DNA of 64,000 nucleotides. Origin: Lycium barbarum. Taxonomy: Eukaryota > Streptophyta > Magnoliopsida > Solanales > Solanaceae. Position 1 is the stretch's first letter. Each line of letters opens with the position of its first letter. Shown here in pieces: positions 35,701 to 47,518 of this stretch. The notes beneath the pieces were generated by a model, which was not told the origin of the DNA, ran no database searches, and saw only the letters and a list, made by a program, of their open reading frames with translations. The stretch is from positions 122,264,376 through 122,328,375 of the forward strand of contig NC_083342.1 in NCBI RefSeq assembly GCF_019175385.1, in the 5' to 3' direction. The translations under genes and the position numbers were made by a program.

Positions 35701-38700
35701 TTGATAGAAAAAACATGACATCAAAGTTAAATTTGATAGGTTAGATGAATTTGAACTCTTGAAAATGGTATAATATAATATAATATAATAATAGAAAAGC
35801 GGTATATTTTGAGATATTCCCAAATAGAAAGAATGTCATATAAGTTGAAATAGAGGAAGGAATTCATAGGTAACATATAAAGTACAAAGCATACCTTCAA
35901 AAATTCAAGCCATCCTTTTAAGATCTCATTGTTTAAATGAAACAGGTTCTTGAAATCTTAAACTCTAGATGTTCTTTTATGAAATCTTAACCTCTAGGTT
36001 ATATCCTTTATTGCTTCAAAGTAGTATATCATTATGTTTACCCTTCACCTCTTGTGATAACATAGGTGACGTCTTGTCAAACTAGAAAAATTGATGATAA
36101 ATATAAAATTTGAAGATATTATTAGGTAAATTCTCACAATATTGAGAAATAAGGAGCTGTAAATGGAGGTTTAAGTAATAGTAAGACATAGACCTATTTA
36201 TAGTTGCATCCATTTCTTCAACTAAATCGACATAAACTTCATTGCTTGTATGCTTCAGGTCCGTTTTTCTCCAAGGAACACAAGATCCTGTTGCACCTGG
36301 AAGTGTGCTGCTCATGTTGGAAGTGCTACCAGTGACAACACTCATTACTTTGCTTACGATGTTTGGAGGAGCTATCATCTCCCTTAGTATATTTGGTTCT
36401 GTAGTAAGAGGGAAACCATTGTCTATCATCTCATCCAAAAGCTGCACATCAAACAAATGTAAGGCCATCGTCAATTTGAAGTCCATCAGAATCAAATTTT
36501 ATTAACTGAAAGAAAACGATTTTGAGAACGTTTCTAGAACAATTTGGGAATTATATAATATTCTTTAAGCATATTATTCACAAAATAATATTTAAGATAC
36601 CTAAGAAATTATATGGTAACATTGATTAAGAAAAAGCTATGCAATACATTTGTATCTACGCATCAAGTAAAGGTTTACACATGACCACCGTATAAGAAAT
36701 TTTTTATTAGTTCACTTCCATATACTAGTATGATATGTTGCTAATTTTTTAGAATTTTATTTTATATCTTGTTGATTAAATATGTCATCGGTTTTATAAA
36801 GGTGTCAATCAAAAACATTGAAAAACAAGGTTTGTTTCAGTAGTTTCCAAGGAAAAGTTGCAACAGTTTCTTAAAAATGCCATAATTTTGAAACTACGAT
36901 CAAATTTGTTGGTTTGTGGAATGATTCTGGAGGATCAGTGGAAACATTAAACCACTTAAATCACATATAATTTAGATTCATCTCAAACAAAAACAAATGG
37001 GTAAAACAAAAGAATGTAACAAGCACATAGAAAGAAAAGACAAAATCACTAGGTGATTTCTTCCTATCTGCCTAAGTCCTAGTGGGTAGGGCTACCGGTA
37101 CTTGTGTTGATGCGAAGTAGCAGGTACCTGGTGGAATAATTGAGTTGTGCAAGCTGGATCGACACTGTTTCCCCAAAAAAAAAAAAAAAAAAACAAGAAC
37201 AAATGGGGAAAAAAAAAAAGATAATGCAACAAGCAACATAAAAAGGAGATACTTTCTCTCCCTCTCTTCTCTTATCAATCCATTGCACTTTGGCTTCACC
37301 ATCGATCCTCTTTGAAAGTGTAATGAACCATGGTTTCCAGCTTTTTAAGCAAGAAGACAGTGGGAGATCTAATACCGGTATACCATAGGATACACATTAA
37401 AGATCCTTAGACATAATAGCCCTCCTTACAGGAACAAGGGATATGGACAAGACCATATGCACCTTAAGTGTTCTGTAAAGGTATGCATGTTTTACATGTT
37501 TTTTTTTCTTTTGCTAAGTATGACACAAATAGGTGATTTGGGAAGAGTGTCTCGACAGTGCAGCTTTAGAGTGATGGGGAAACTATGGCATGAGCCATTA
37601 TGGTGCTAGATTGCTAGTAAATGAAGAGTTGAATGCTGTAGAACCAGAGAGGAGAAGGGAGAGCAATGAAGACAAGTTTATAGGAATTGTCAGAGGAGAT
37701 CTTCAGCCATGGTAGAATTTTCAGATCTCATAGAAGACTTGGAGCTTATTGATTTACACCTGGAAGGGGGTACTTACACCTGGTTCAGAGGTGATACTCC
37801 CACCACAGCCTCTAGAATAGACAGGATCTTATTCTCATCTGATTGGAATGATCATTTCAGTAAGATGAAGCAAGCAACTCTTCAAAGGCTGACCTCTGAC
37901 CATGTTCCTATTGCTCTCTTTTGTGGAGCTTGGGAACACAAAAAATCATATTTCAAGTTCGAAAATTGGTGGCTAAATACTGAAGGTTTTGTTGATAGAA
38001 TCGGTGCTTAGTGGAATTCTTTTGTGTTCTATGGGAGGCCGGATTACATTTTAGCATGCAAACTGAAAGCTCTCAAAGGCAAGCTAAAAGAATGGAGCAG
38101 AAATGAACAAGGGAACCTGAACATTCAAAGGTCTAAATTGCTAAGTCAAATGGCAAGTTTGGACTCGTTACTGGATACCAGAGCATTGAAAGAAGAGGAA
38201 TCAATCAGGAAGGCAGCAATAGTTATGGAGTATGAGGAACTTCTCAAAAATGAGGAAATTGCATGGAGACAAAGATCCAGGACCCTATGGTTGAAAGAAG
38301 GGGACAACAATACAAAGTTCTTTCACAATTCAGCCAATGCTCATAAGAGAAACAATTATATTGACCATCTGGAAGTGCAAGGGGAAACCATTGTGGAGCC
38401 TGAAAGAGTTAAGGAGGAGATCATACTATATTACAAGAAGCTCTACACTGAGACAGAGAACTGGAGGCCTGCTGGGAATCTGATTAACTGTCCCTCAATA
38501 ACAGAATCAGAAAAGAACAATTTACAAGCCAGATTTGAGGAACAAGAAGTGTATAATTGCTTGAAAAAGTGTGCTGCTGATAAAGCTCCTGGCCCTGATG
38601 GATACACCATGGGATTCTTTATCAAATGTTGGGAAATCCTGAAACAAGACATCATGGAGGCTTTTCACAATTTTCATGACCAAGACATGTTTGAGAAGAG

Positions 38701-41700
38701 CTTCAATGCTACTCATATTGCATTAATTCCCAAGAAGACAGGGGCAAAGGAACTGAAAGATTTCAGACCTATAAGCTTGATAGGTAGTTTCTATAAGCTT
38801 TTGTCTAAGGTACTCACTGAGAGGTTGAAAGGGGTGGTGGATAAGCTTATAGATTCTCAACAGATGGCTTTCATCAGAGGAAGACAAATCATGGATGCTG
38901 TATTGATTGCTAATGAAGCAGTAGATTCAAGAATATCACAAAATAAGCTTGGCATTTTGTGTAAAGTTGGCTATTGAGAAAGCATACGATCATATTATTG
39001 GGAGTTTCTACTTAGAATCCTGGCAAATGGGTTTTGGGGAGAAATAGATCAAATGGATCAGGTTCTGTATATCTACTGTGAAATTCTCTGTCCTAGTTAA
39101 TGGAGCCCCTGAAGGCTTCTTTGATGCTCAAAGAGGAATTAGACAAGAGGATCCCCTATCCCCGTTTCTATTCATTCTAGCTATGGAGGGTTTAAATAAC
39201 ATGATCAAGACGGCAAAAGTAAATGGATGGATCACAGGTTTTGAGGTTTCCACAAACAATGAGAGGAGTTTGGAGGTGACTCATCTCCAATATGCGGATG
39301 ACACTCTGATTTTTTGTGATGCAACTGAGGAACAGCTAAAATATCTGAGAGTAATTCTGGTACTCTTTGAAGGCATCTCAGGGCTTCACATCAACTGGGG
39401 GAAAAGCCATATATATCCCATCAATTCAGTCCCTAATATAGAGCTTCTGGCCACAATCTTGGGAGGTGAAGTAGGTTCTTTACCCACTGTCTATCTTGGG
39501 ATGCCACTGGGTGCTAAATCAAGGTCAAAGAACATTTGGGATGCAGTTCTGGAAAAGTGTGAGAAGAAGTTGTCAAGATGGAAAGCACAATATTTGTCTT
39601 TGGGAGGCAGGCTCACTCTGATCAATGCAATTCTTGATGCTCTTCCAACATATATGTTATCCTTATTTCCTATCCCCTCAAGTGTAGTCCAAAGACTGGA
39701 CAAGCTCAGAAGGTCCTTCTTCTGGTAAGGAAACAAGGAAAAGAAAAGTTATCATTTGGTTAAGTGGAAAGTTCTGATCAGCAGTAAAAAACAAGGTGGT
39801 CTTGGTATCAAAATTTTGAAGAATCAAAGTAAGGCTTTAAAATTGAAGTGGTTGTGGAGGTATGCTCAAGACTCACAATCTTTACGGGGAAAAGTGATCA
39901 AATTGAAGTATGGGGAGCTCGATTTTTGGGCTACTAAGGAGGTAAATAAACCATATGGTGTAACTGTCTGGAGATCGATCAGAGCATGGTGGCCATTCTT
40001 AAAGAGCCACTCTGTTATCAGAGTATATAATGGCAACAAAACAATTTTCTGGAAGGATAGGTGGTTGGGAAACAGAAGTTTGGAGGAGCTATTTCCTGAT
40101 ATGTTTGCTCTGGCACAACATCAGAACAAAACAGTGGCTGAAATGTGGTCACCTCAAGGCTGGGAGTTGATCTTAAGAAGAATGTTGAATGACTGGGAAA
40201 TACCTAGACTAGTTGAGCTTTATAAACATTTGGAGTCTTTTCAAGGGCTGAAGGATGGGGTGGACTGTTTGTGGTGGACTGAGCATAACAAGGGGCACTA
40301 CAAAGTGAGTTCAGGCTATAAGATCATGAACATGACTGAGCCACAAAACTCTAACTGGCCATGGAGACAAATCTGGAAAGTTAAGATACCTCTTAAGGTT
40401 GCATGCTTTACATGGTTGCTAGCCAAAGAAGCTGTTTTGACACATGAAAACCTGAGAAAGAGAAGGATTATATTAGTTTCAAATTGTTGCTTATGTGGGG
40501 AAGCAGCCGGACAGTAGGGCATCTGTTTTTGCATTGCAGAATTACTGATCAGCTATGGAAGATTTTTATCAATCTCAGAGGCATATCTTGGACAATGCCT
40601 AGCAAGATTGTTGACACTCTTTCTAGCTGGGAGGATGCTGGGATTAGGGCCAGGAATAGAAGCTACTGGAGGATCATTCCAGCTTGCATATGGTGGACAA
40701 TCTGGAAAGAAAGGAACTCCAGATGTTTTGAGGATAGAAGTAGCACTCTACAGAAGATCAAGCAAGACTGTATGTTGCTATTTTGTTTTTGATGTACAAA
40801 GAATCCCTCTGTAGATGCAGAATCAATCTTAGAAGTTCTTGACTCATGTTAGGATTTTACTTTCTTAGCTTCTTAGTTTTCTTTTTTCTTTTGTAAAGGG
40901 GTTTTCAGTACTACCTAAGTACTGGTCTATAATACAAAGTTGTTACCTGTTCAAAAAAGAAAAAGACAAGTTTATACTTTATAATGGGAAGTGTTTGTTG
41001 TCTTAATGGCATAGGCAGAAAGCAGTTCACAGGGCTAAAGCAATAACGTGTTAAATATTTTTCATATCATATAAAGGAAGAGAGAGAGAGAGAGAGAGAC
41101 GAAAAGAGAATATGCTCAGTATTGAACTGTGATTTATCAAAATAGAATACATATACATTCATCAATGGAACTCTGAAAGTCGAATTGGATGAACTGGCAT
41201 ACTGTTTTTACTTTTCAGCTAATTGACTTCGAGTTTTCACAGTAGCCAGCGCAGAAATGTGTTTGACTTTCAGAGGGAGGGTTGGGAAAAAAAGTGGGGG
41301 GAGAGAGAGAGAGGGGGGGGAGCACAATTCTAACGACTATGTGAAATCCATCAATGAAATGAAACGGGACTCTAATGTTTTATCTTCTCTTAATTGGCTG
41401 GTTTGAGGAAGAAAATGTCAAAAGCTACTGATAGCAACTTAAGAAGGATCAAGTCAGGAAATCAAGCTCTACATTAGCATTGTTCTCTGGACTGGTGTAA
41501 TCAAGAGATATTCTTTTTTGATCAGGGTAATCAAGAGATATTCTTTGAAGTCTTAAAGGACCAGCAGATACTTCAAGCTTCAGTAAATGGAATGTCTCAC
41601 ATCAGGTCGGGGTTTTGGAAAGAAAAAAAAAACCAATGTTTTGCAGTGTTCGGCTTGTTAGCAGTGACCTAGTGTGTTTGGCCTAAAAAGATGAGAGAGC

Positions 41701-44022
41701 ATTTTAGGATCTTTACCAACCAGAAATTGGCAGGATGGTTTTTCTTTTTTCGTTTTTTGGCTCTCCTAGAATCAAGAGTAGAACTGGCTACTTTGTGCAT
41801 CATAAATTTCATGGTAACAGCCTCTACAGTTGCACTAATCTGGTAACTTTGGCCAAAAGCCAACAAGTTCTCGGGTGGTTAAAACTAAAAGTAACACAAA
41901 AACAGTACAGGACTGTGTCAATAGTATAAGTTAACAGCCAACATTTAATTGCAATCTGGAAAAATGTGAATAAACACTTAGTAAGAAAAGAATTGACAAG
42001 AAAAAAGAAAGAAAAAGAAAAGAGAACTGAGAAATTCAACCAAATCACTCTATAGAATCTGAAGGTACATTGGTGTAGAACTGTTTAGCACAGCTTGCTT
42101 AACGACTTCTTAGTTTGACGGTTTTAGAAAAACGTCAACTTAACCAGGTTTGCGTCATCCTAAGCTTCCTAACAAAAATATCTTTTGCAGCTAAAAATTC
42201 CACCAAAAAACCAAAAAAAAAAAAGAGCTTCAAGATGTCAAATACCTGATATACAATTATAAAATTGTCCTTTATCAAATCTTCATTCAACCCTCCAAGA
42301 TATTCTGACAGGACATCAGCTACTCTGCACAGGAACTAGAAATTAAATAGTCAAATGATCAATAAAAGCCATTATTTGCAGAGATGATCGCAGTTTTAAA
42401 GTTAATAAGCAAACTATAGTAGCCTCCCTATGTTCACCCAACAGTAGTTGGAACTAGAACTTCGCCGCATCAATTCAATGAATCAGTTAGCAGTAAAAAT
42501 TTAACTGCCGGGTACAAGAACTTCCAATGGTATGACCGAACTCTTACAGATCTAATCATTTAACCTAGAAGAGATACCCACAATGCCTAGAAAACTTGGC
42601 AGAGGAACAGAAGGAATAACTTATCACAGCAAAATCTTAGAAAACAATAATCTCTCTAATGCCAGATTTTATCAAATACAAAGGGCACACCCAGTGACAG
42701 CAATTTAAAGCTTGTAATAAACTCTGTACTACGACAAACACGTCTGACCTACATCTAATAATTGCGGATGGAAAGGCTCTATACTTTATTTTGATTGCCT
42801 TTTGATAACCAATTACTAAAATATACTAGTTTCTATTAGCTTGAGAGTCACACGCTAAGAGGGCCCTTCTCTTTTGATAACTGAAAAATCCCTGTGAGTT
42901 AGCTGGTCCAATCCCAGATAGCACACAGGTCAAATCAGGAGGGAGTATCTGCCATGCTACTCTACTTCCACTTAAACACCATGCTCCTATTCAGTCGCAA
43001 GGTTCAAACTCATGACATGCACACTAACATCCGCGTTGCATCCTTATCACTAAACCAAAGCCCTAGCGGCCAAAAGGCCGGTTTTTTTTAACTTAAATCC
43101 CTTCAATATCCTCCAGACATACTAATCAAACTGAAATTCTTCAGATACACATTGAAAGCAGTTTAAGTGTCGTGGTATGCTAGGATGTTCAAGTTTCTAA
43201 TTGATAAGAATTATAAGTGGCATCCCAACCAACATGCTATCTGTTACACCTACGATCGGGACATACAAACCTTCTTAACATATTCTGGTCAGGTGTTTGT
43301 AGTTTGAACACAATTCCATTAAACCCATATTATCTCATAAACTTATTCAAGAATAGATAAATCTAGCAGCAACAACAGAATAACCAAGCAAGAGGTGAAA
43401 CCAACAAGTGAATTACCTCAATTGCCATTAAAGGTGGCATTTCCACTTGGGTGCAAGCCAAGAAAGTAACTCCTTCACGATTAACTTGGAAAAGGTAATG
43501 GGTTGGTGAAGCAATTACTGGTATATGCTGTAACAAGCAGACATAACAAAAGCTTCAAACTTGGGCAACCAAAAATGCAAATGCTATGTAAACTCAAGAT
43601 CAAGAATCTTGTTTTTCCCAATATCATGAGTTATATAGCAATTTTTTAATTATAACATTCAAACAGTTACTGTTATGTCCCTACCTTGAAGGAATCACCT
43701 TGAGCAATTGACTGATCCCAAAACCAAGAACATATTGACCTATCAACCCAATGTCCAGTAAGCTGTTTTTCTAGCATTACCTCCCTACAGTTAGTTACAC
43801 AGATCTTTAGTAACAAACTTAAAAATCAAATACCCAGTGATTCAATCCAAATAAATACAAAATTCACTGCAAAAAAAAATCCCTCTTTTTAAGTCTTGAT
43901 AAGAAGATGAATATCAGTTTGACTTCAAATTTGTTGACAATTGGGCCAAAAAAAAAAAAAAAAAGATAGAAAGAAGGGAAGGGATACCCGGAATCGGAGA
44001 GAAGAAAAATGCATTGCAACAT
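32707..44022 (-). CDS. AP3M: AP-3 complex subunit mu (medium adaptin)
   Basis: Eight exons: 44022-43988, 43784-43685, 43527-43417, 42335-42246, 36441-36194, 34170-33961, 33336-33129 and 32952-32707. They total 1248 bp, 415 aa plus stop, with every junction GT-AG and in phase. The N-terminal longin-like domain (MLQCIFLLSDSG, VMLEKQLTGHWVDRSIC) spans residues 1-~140. The mu-homology domain follows from about DGVLVKCEVCGEVQVNSHLS to the end (GTLVLETGLERLHVFPTF, PYKGFRALTRAGEYEVRS). AP-3 adaptors sort cargo from Golgi/endosome to the vacuole; mu recognises Tyr-based sorting signals. 415 aa equals the Arabidopsis length I recall (At1g56590, ZIP4). Exons 4 and 5 are separated by 5.8 kb, mainly because of a LINE and a SINE. 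The gene is otherwise intact. Confidence 0.95.
34242..34615. mobile_element. hAT-type MITE in AP-3 mu intron 5
   Basis: The ends CAGTGTTATCAAAAGCG and CGCCTTTGACAACACTG are imperfect inverted repeats (15 of 17). The 8-bp AGTTCAAG is duplicated exactly at 34234-34241 and 34616-34623. The interior is rich in AAGCGC/GCGCTT words. It lies 71 bp upstream of exon 6 in gene orientation and does not touch splice sites. Confidence 0.9.
37065..37192 (+). mobile_element. SINE (SolS/TS-like) with poly-A tail, in AP-3 mu intron 4
   Basis: The segment AAGTAGCAGGTACCTGGTGG followed by GTGCAAGCTGGATCGACACT and a run of ~19 A closely resembles the 3' half of common tRNA-derived Solanaceae SINEs. The head is short or truncated. 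The sequence before it (36988-37036) and after it (37190-37245) are ~50-bp imperfect direct repeats, both containing ACAAATGGG and AACAAGCA. Confidence 0.6.
37683..40962 (+). mobile_element. 5'-truncated LINE (L1-type) in AP-3 mu intron 4
   Basis: The element is bounded by a perfect 14-bp target duplication, AAGACAAGTTTATA, at 37669-37682 and 40963-40976, and ends in an A-rich tail. Coding is on the plus strand, antisense to AP-3 mu. It begins inside the AP-endonuclease domain (MVEFSDLIEDLELIDLHLEG), then comes reverse transcriptase (KAPGPDGYTMGFF, FRPISLIGSFYK, and the YADD active site within THLQYADDTLIF), and a zf-RVT/RNase H-like C-terminus (WWTEHNKGHYKVSSGYKIMN). It is dead: stops interrupt the frame near 38010, 39726 and 40516, and there is a frameshift near 38975. 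The full ORF1 and the start of ORF2 are missing, as usual for incomplete target-primed reverse transcription. Confidence 0.95.
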
Positions 44023-44088
44023 GTCACTCTCTTTGCTCTGAAATTGGTAAAGAAATTTCAGGGTATATACATACAGGTAAAATAAGTA

Positions 44089-44498
44089 CGGAAAAGGTCC
44101 AAAAATACCCTTAAATTATTGAAAAAGGCTCATAAATACCCTCCTTCCATCTTTTGGTCTAAAAATACCCTTCCATCCACCTTTTAGGTCTAAAAATACC
44201 CTTAAGGTTTGTTTTTGGCTCAAATATACCCTTTAAACTAACAAAATATGTTTTTTTGTTTTTTTTTTTTCGAAAAAGGTCCAAAAATACCCTTAATCTA
44301 TTGAAAAAGGCTCATAAATACCCTCCTTCCACCTTTTGGTCTAAAAAAATATGAACGAAATAAGTTTTTTTTTTTGGGTTTTTTTTGCATTTCATGAATA
44401 AAAAAACGAAATAGGAAATTATAATTTTTTTTTTGCATTTCGTGTATTAAAAAAAAATAGGATAAAAAAAAAATTCGTTCATATAAAAACGAAATTGG

Positions 44499-44569
<71 letters not shown>

Positions 44570-45052
44570 TTATTTCGTTGGTATATATATTTTCCAAGTT
44601 CGTTTTTATATGAACGAAATTAATTTTTTTTATCCTATTCGTTTTTTAATACACGAAATGAAAAAAAAAATTATAATTTCCTATTTTGTTTTTTAATACA
44701 CGAAATGTAAAAAAAAAATTATAATTTCCTATTTCATTTTTTTATTCATGAAATGCAAAAAAAACCCAAAAAAAAAAACATATTTCGTTCATATTTTTTT
44801 AGACCAAAAGGTGGAAGGAGGGTATTTATGAGCCTTTTTCAATAGATTAAGGGTATTTTTGGACCTTTTCCGAAAAAAAAAACAAAAAAACATATTCTGT
44901 TAGTTTAAAGGGTATATTTGAGCCAAAAACAAACCTTAAGGGTATTTTTAGACCTAAAAGGTGGATGGAAGGGTATTTTTAGACCAAAAGATGGAAGGAG
45001 GGTATTTATGAGCCTTTTTCAATAGTTTAAGGGTATTTTTGGACCTTTTCCG
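44089..45052. mobile_element. Foldback (palindromic) element just upstream of AP-3 mu
   Basis: The two arms (44089-44500 and 44562-45052) are near-perfect inverted repeats with CGGAAAAGGTCC at one end and GGACCTTTTCCG at the other, around a central (AT)30 tract. Each arm contains diverged tandem copies of the CCAAAAATACCCTTAA...GGCTCATAAATACCCTCC unit. Flanking AAATAAGTA (44080-44088) and AAAAAAGTA (45053-45061) form a 9-bp duplication with one mismatch, which suggests a Mutator-like origin. The near edge is 67 bp upstream of the AP-3 mu ATG. No transposase. Confidence 0.85.
44502..44561. repeat. (AT)n microsatellite, ~30 units
   Basis: An uninterrupted alternation of A and T for about 60 bp at the centre of the palindrome. 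Length is likely to be polymorphic and may be miscounted in assembly. Confidence 0.95.
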
Positions 45053-45719
45053 AAAAAAGTATAATGAAAAAGAAGAATTTGCCCCCGTGCCTTTCTAAAA
45101 GAATTGGAAGTTAATAAGGATTTTTCTTTTTTCTCATTGACGTACAATTTATTACTTTCATACTTTGGCATAATTTACAAAGATATACATTCAACTAGTC
45201 CAATTTTTTTAAACTTAGAAGGTCAAAGATGTCCCTTGTTGTTATCAATTAGATCCAATTGCCCTTAAATACTTGATTTTCAACATATTTGTGTATAAAG
45301 TTCTTTTATACCCCTTTTTTAAAGGAATTATAATACGTGCAGTTTTAATTAAATAGATGACAATTATTTATTGATCTACGTGACCCCAATCATAAATAAC
45401 CCGACTCATCCGTGTTTACCCAAAATAATTGGAAACCATTTGCATACAATGACAATGGGACCGACTTCACCAGGCTATAAAGTTTCGAATTTAACAGCCA
45501 ACGAACTTCAAATAAAAACAACTCAAAAATTATTACTAATCTATATAACAACTAAAGAGTTTAGCAAAATTTAATGATTATAATTCGAATTTCTAGAAAT
45601 GATGTTTTAAAAGAAAAAATGCCTCAAAATCAGGGATTCGAAGACATCTAATTAGTACTCGCAATAAATTTCAAGTTTAAAGCTCAACTCAAATGATCAT
45701 TCAACAACAACTATTAATA

Positions 45720-45930
45720 TAAATAGGACTAATAATGATTTCTCAGCCTAAACAAATATTAAAAAAAAGTTCGTACTTAGTTTCTTCGATGCTTCATGTT
45801 TTGTTACTAAATGAATTCAAAAGACAATAATTTTTTCTTTAGCAGAGGCTACGGATTTTGGTTCAAAATAGGTGCATAACAAATAGATTTGGATGGGTTA
45901 GATGTTTATGGGTTAAGTCTAATATTCATG
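45720..45930. repeat. Copy 1 of a ~200-bp duplicated segment flanking the tandem array
   Basis: This matches 50075-50300. Shared words include CTTCGATGCTTCATGTTTTG, GATTTTTGGTTCAA-like and AGATTTAGATGGGCC/AGATTTGGATGGGTT. It is non-coding. Confidence 0.65.
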
Positions 45931-46489
45931 TGAGCCAATAAATTAATATCACACATGTAATTAAACTCCCACTTATGTCATCTTATAATTCTATTAAAAG
46001 GGATATCATTTCAACCATAAAGGACAATGGGAGTTCAATAGGTGGGAAAGAACTAACTTAACATGAAAATTAACATTAAGAACAACTGAGGTCCAATAGG
46101 TGAAAGAATGACGTATAAATTTATTTTTAATATATTGGGGACATTTGTGACCTCTTTCCGTGTTTTAAATTACGCTCCTCAATTGTTAAAGTACATTACT
46201 CATGGTCACTCAACTATTCAAAATTATTTAGTAAAGTTACTTTTTTTTTTTGTAACAGAAAGATTACTTAACTATGTTTATTATTTTACTTAGAAGGTCA
46301 CTCCACCAGTCAAATACCCAATTTTACTTTCTTATTAATATATATTATGAACTTAATTATAGAACAAATAAATCTAATTTATAAAGTAAAAAGTGAAAGA
46401 TAATTTTCAATCATGGTGTAATAATAAAACGGTTGATTAACAGGTTGATGTAGTTAGAAGCAAACATTGAGATCTAATTATTAAAACGG

Positions 46490-47245
46490 AAAAGGGCCAC
46501 ATATACCCTTGTACTATCGAAAAAGGATCAAATATACCCCTCGTTATACTTTGGGTTTAAATATATCCTGCTCTTATACTTTCGGTTCAATATACCCCTC
46601 CTTCATTATATTTGTCCAAGTTGCAGACCAGATTTGATATGACACTGACACTCGGTGAGGTGGACACCACGTGTCATGCTAACTCACTGCTCCAACCCAT
46701 TCGCCGTCAATGGAAGATTCAAATTTCACCAATTTGTTCTCTGTTAAGAAAGCTACTGATAGCAGCCTATCTCTGGATGATAATTGGTCATTCAAGATGA
46801 ATTTCTCCGAGCGATAGTCTCCTGGGTTAACAAAGCTGGAGGATTCGATCATGGAAGAATTTGTAACCGGAGTTTCTTGCTGAGGATTAAGAATTGAGCT
46901 TATCTGGGTGTAAAGGAGCACAAAAACTGTTTCCTCGAGCGGAGGAGATTTTCCATAGCAGCGCAACCATGAGCCTGGCGGCAATCGAAGAGTTGAAGAT
47001 GCTTCAGCGGAACTCCCCAAGCAGCGCTTTGAAGTCCGTCATCAGACCCCCGGAAGGAAGAGAGGGCTAAATGGGTTGGGATGGTAAATACGCATGTCAC
47101 GTGGTGGTGTCCACCTCACCGAATTGTCATGCCACATTAAATTTAGTGTCTAACTTGGACAAGTATAACGAAGCAGGAGTATATTTGAATTCAAAATATA
47201 ATGCGGGGTATATTTATGCCTTTTACACCAAACTCAACGAGCTAT
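46490..47245. mobile_element. TIR element with non-repetitive interior (MULE-like)
   Basis: The end regions are inverted: ACTCGGTGAGGTGGACACCA near 46651 pairs with TGGTGTCCACCTCACCGA near 47103, and TTTGTCCAAGTT pairs with AACTTGGACAAG. The outer ATATACCCC-rich parts also pair. Between them about 400 bp is more GC-rich than its surroundings and holds a minus-strand open frame at 46679-47020 reading LNDQLSSRDRLLSVAFLTEN and flanks. I do not recognise that peptide. It may be a captured gene fragment (Pack-MULE style) or chance. Confidence 0.55.
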
Positions 47246-47518
47246 TCACGACTTCTAGTTCCTGACAACGGAACTTTAAAAGCCAAGTAGGAAATAGATA
47301 ACGATAGAAATAAAATACGAAAATATGGAAGTATATGAAAATATCAAATAGTATTTTTAATATAGGGTTAAGACATTATTTTACACAATAAAATACGTGT
47401 CACTCAGCCAATCCAAATGAAAACCTGAAAAAATGACGATGAGAGGAAATGAAAAGGAGGTCGAATTCCTAAATTACTGTATCATCTACTAGTGCAACCG
47501 ATTAAACTGCCCAAAATC

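Noticed and set aside
37709..40792. Reverse-transcriptase frames considered as host genes or exons of AP-3 mu
   Set aside because: Opposite strand, bounded by an exact target duplication, interrupted by stops, and the AP-3 mu exons on either side splice in phase without them.
44298..44597. 99-codon frame rich in Ile-Tyr
   Set aside because: It is a translation of the (AT)n tract and palindrome arm, not a protein.
46679..47020. 113-codon minus-strand frame considered as a gene
   Set aside because: It lies wholly between inverted element ends, shows no domain, and is better treated as the interior of a TIR element.
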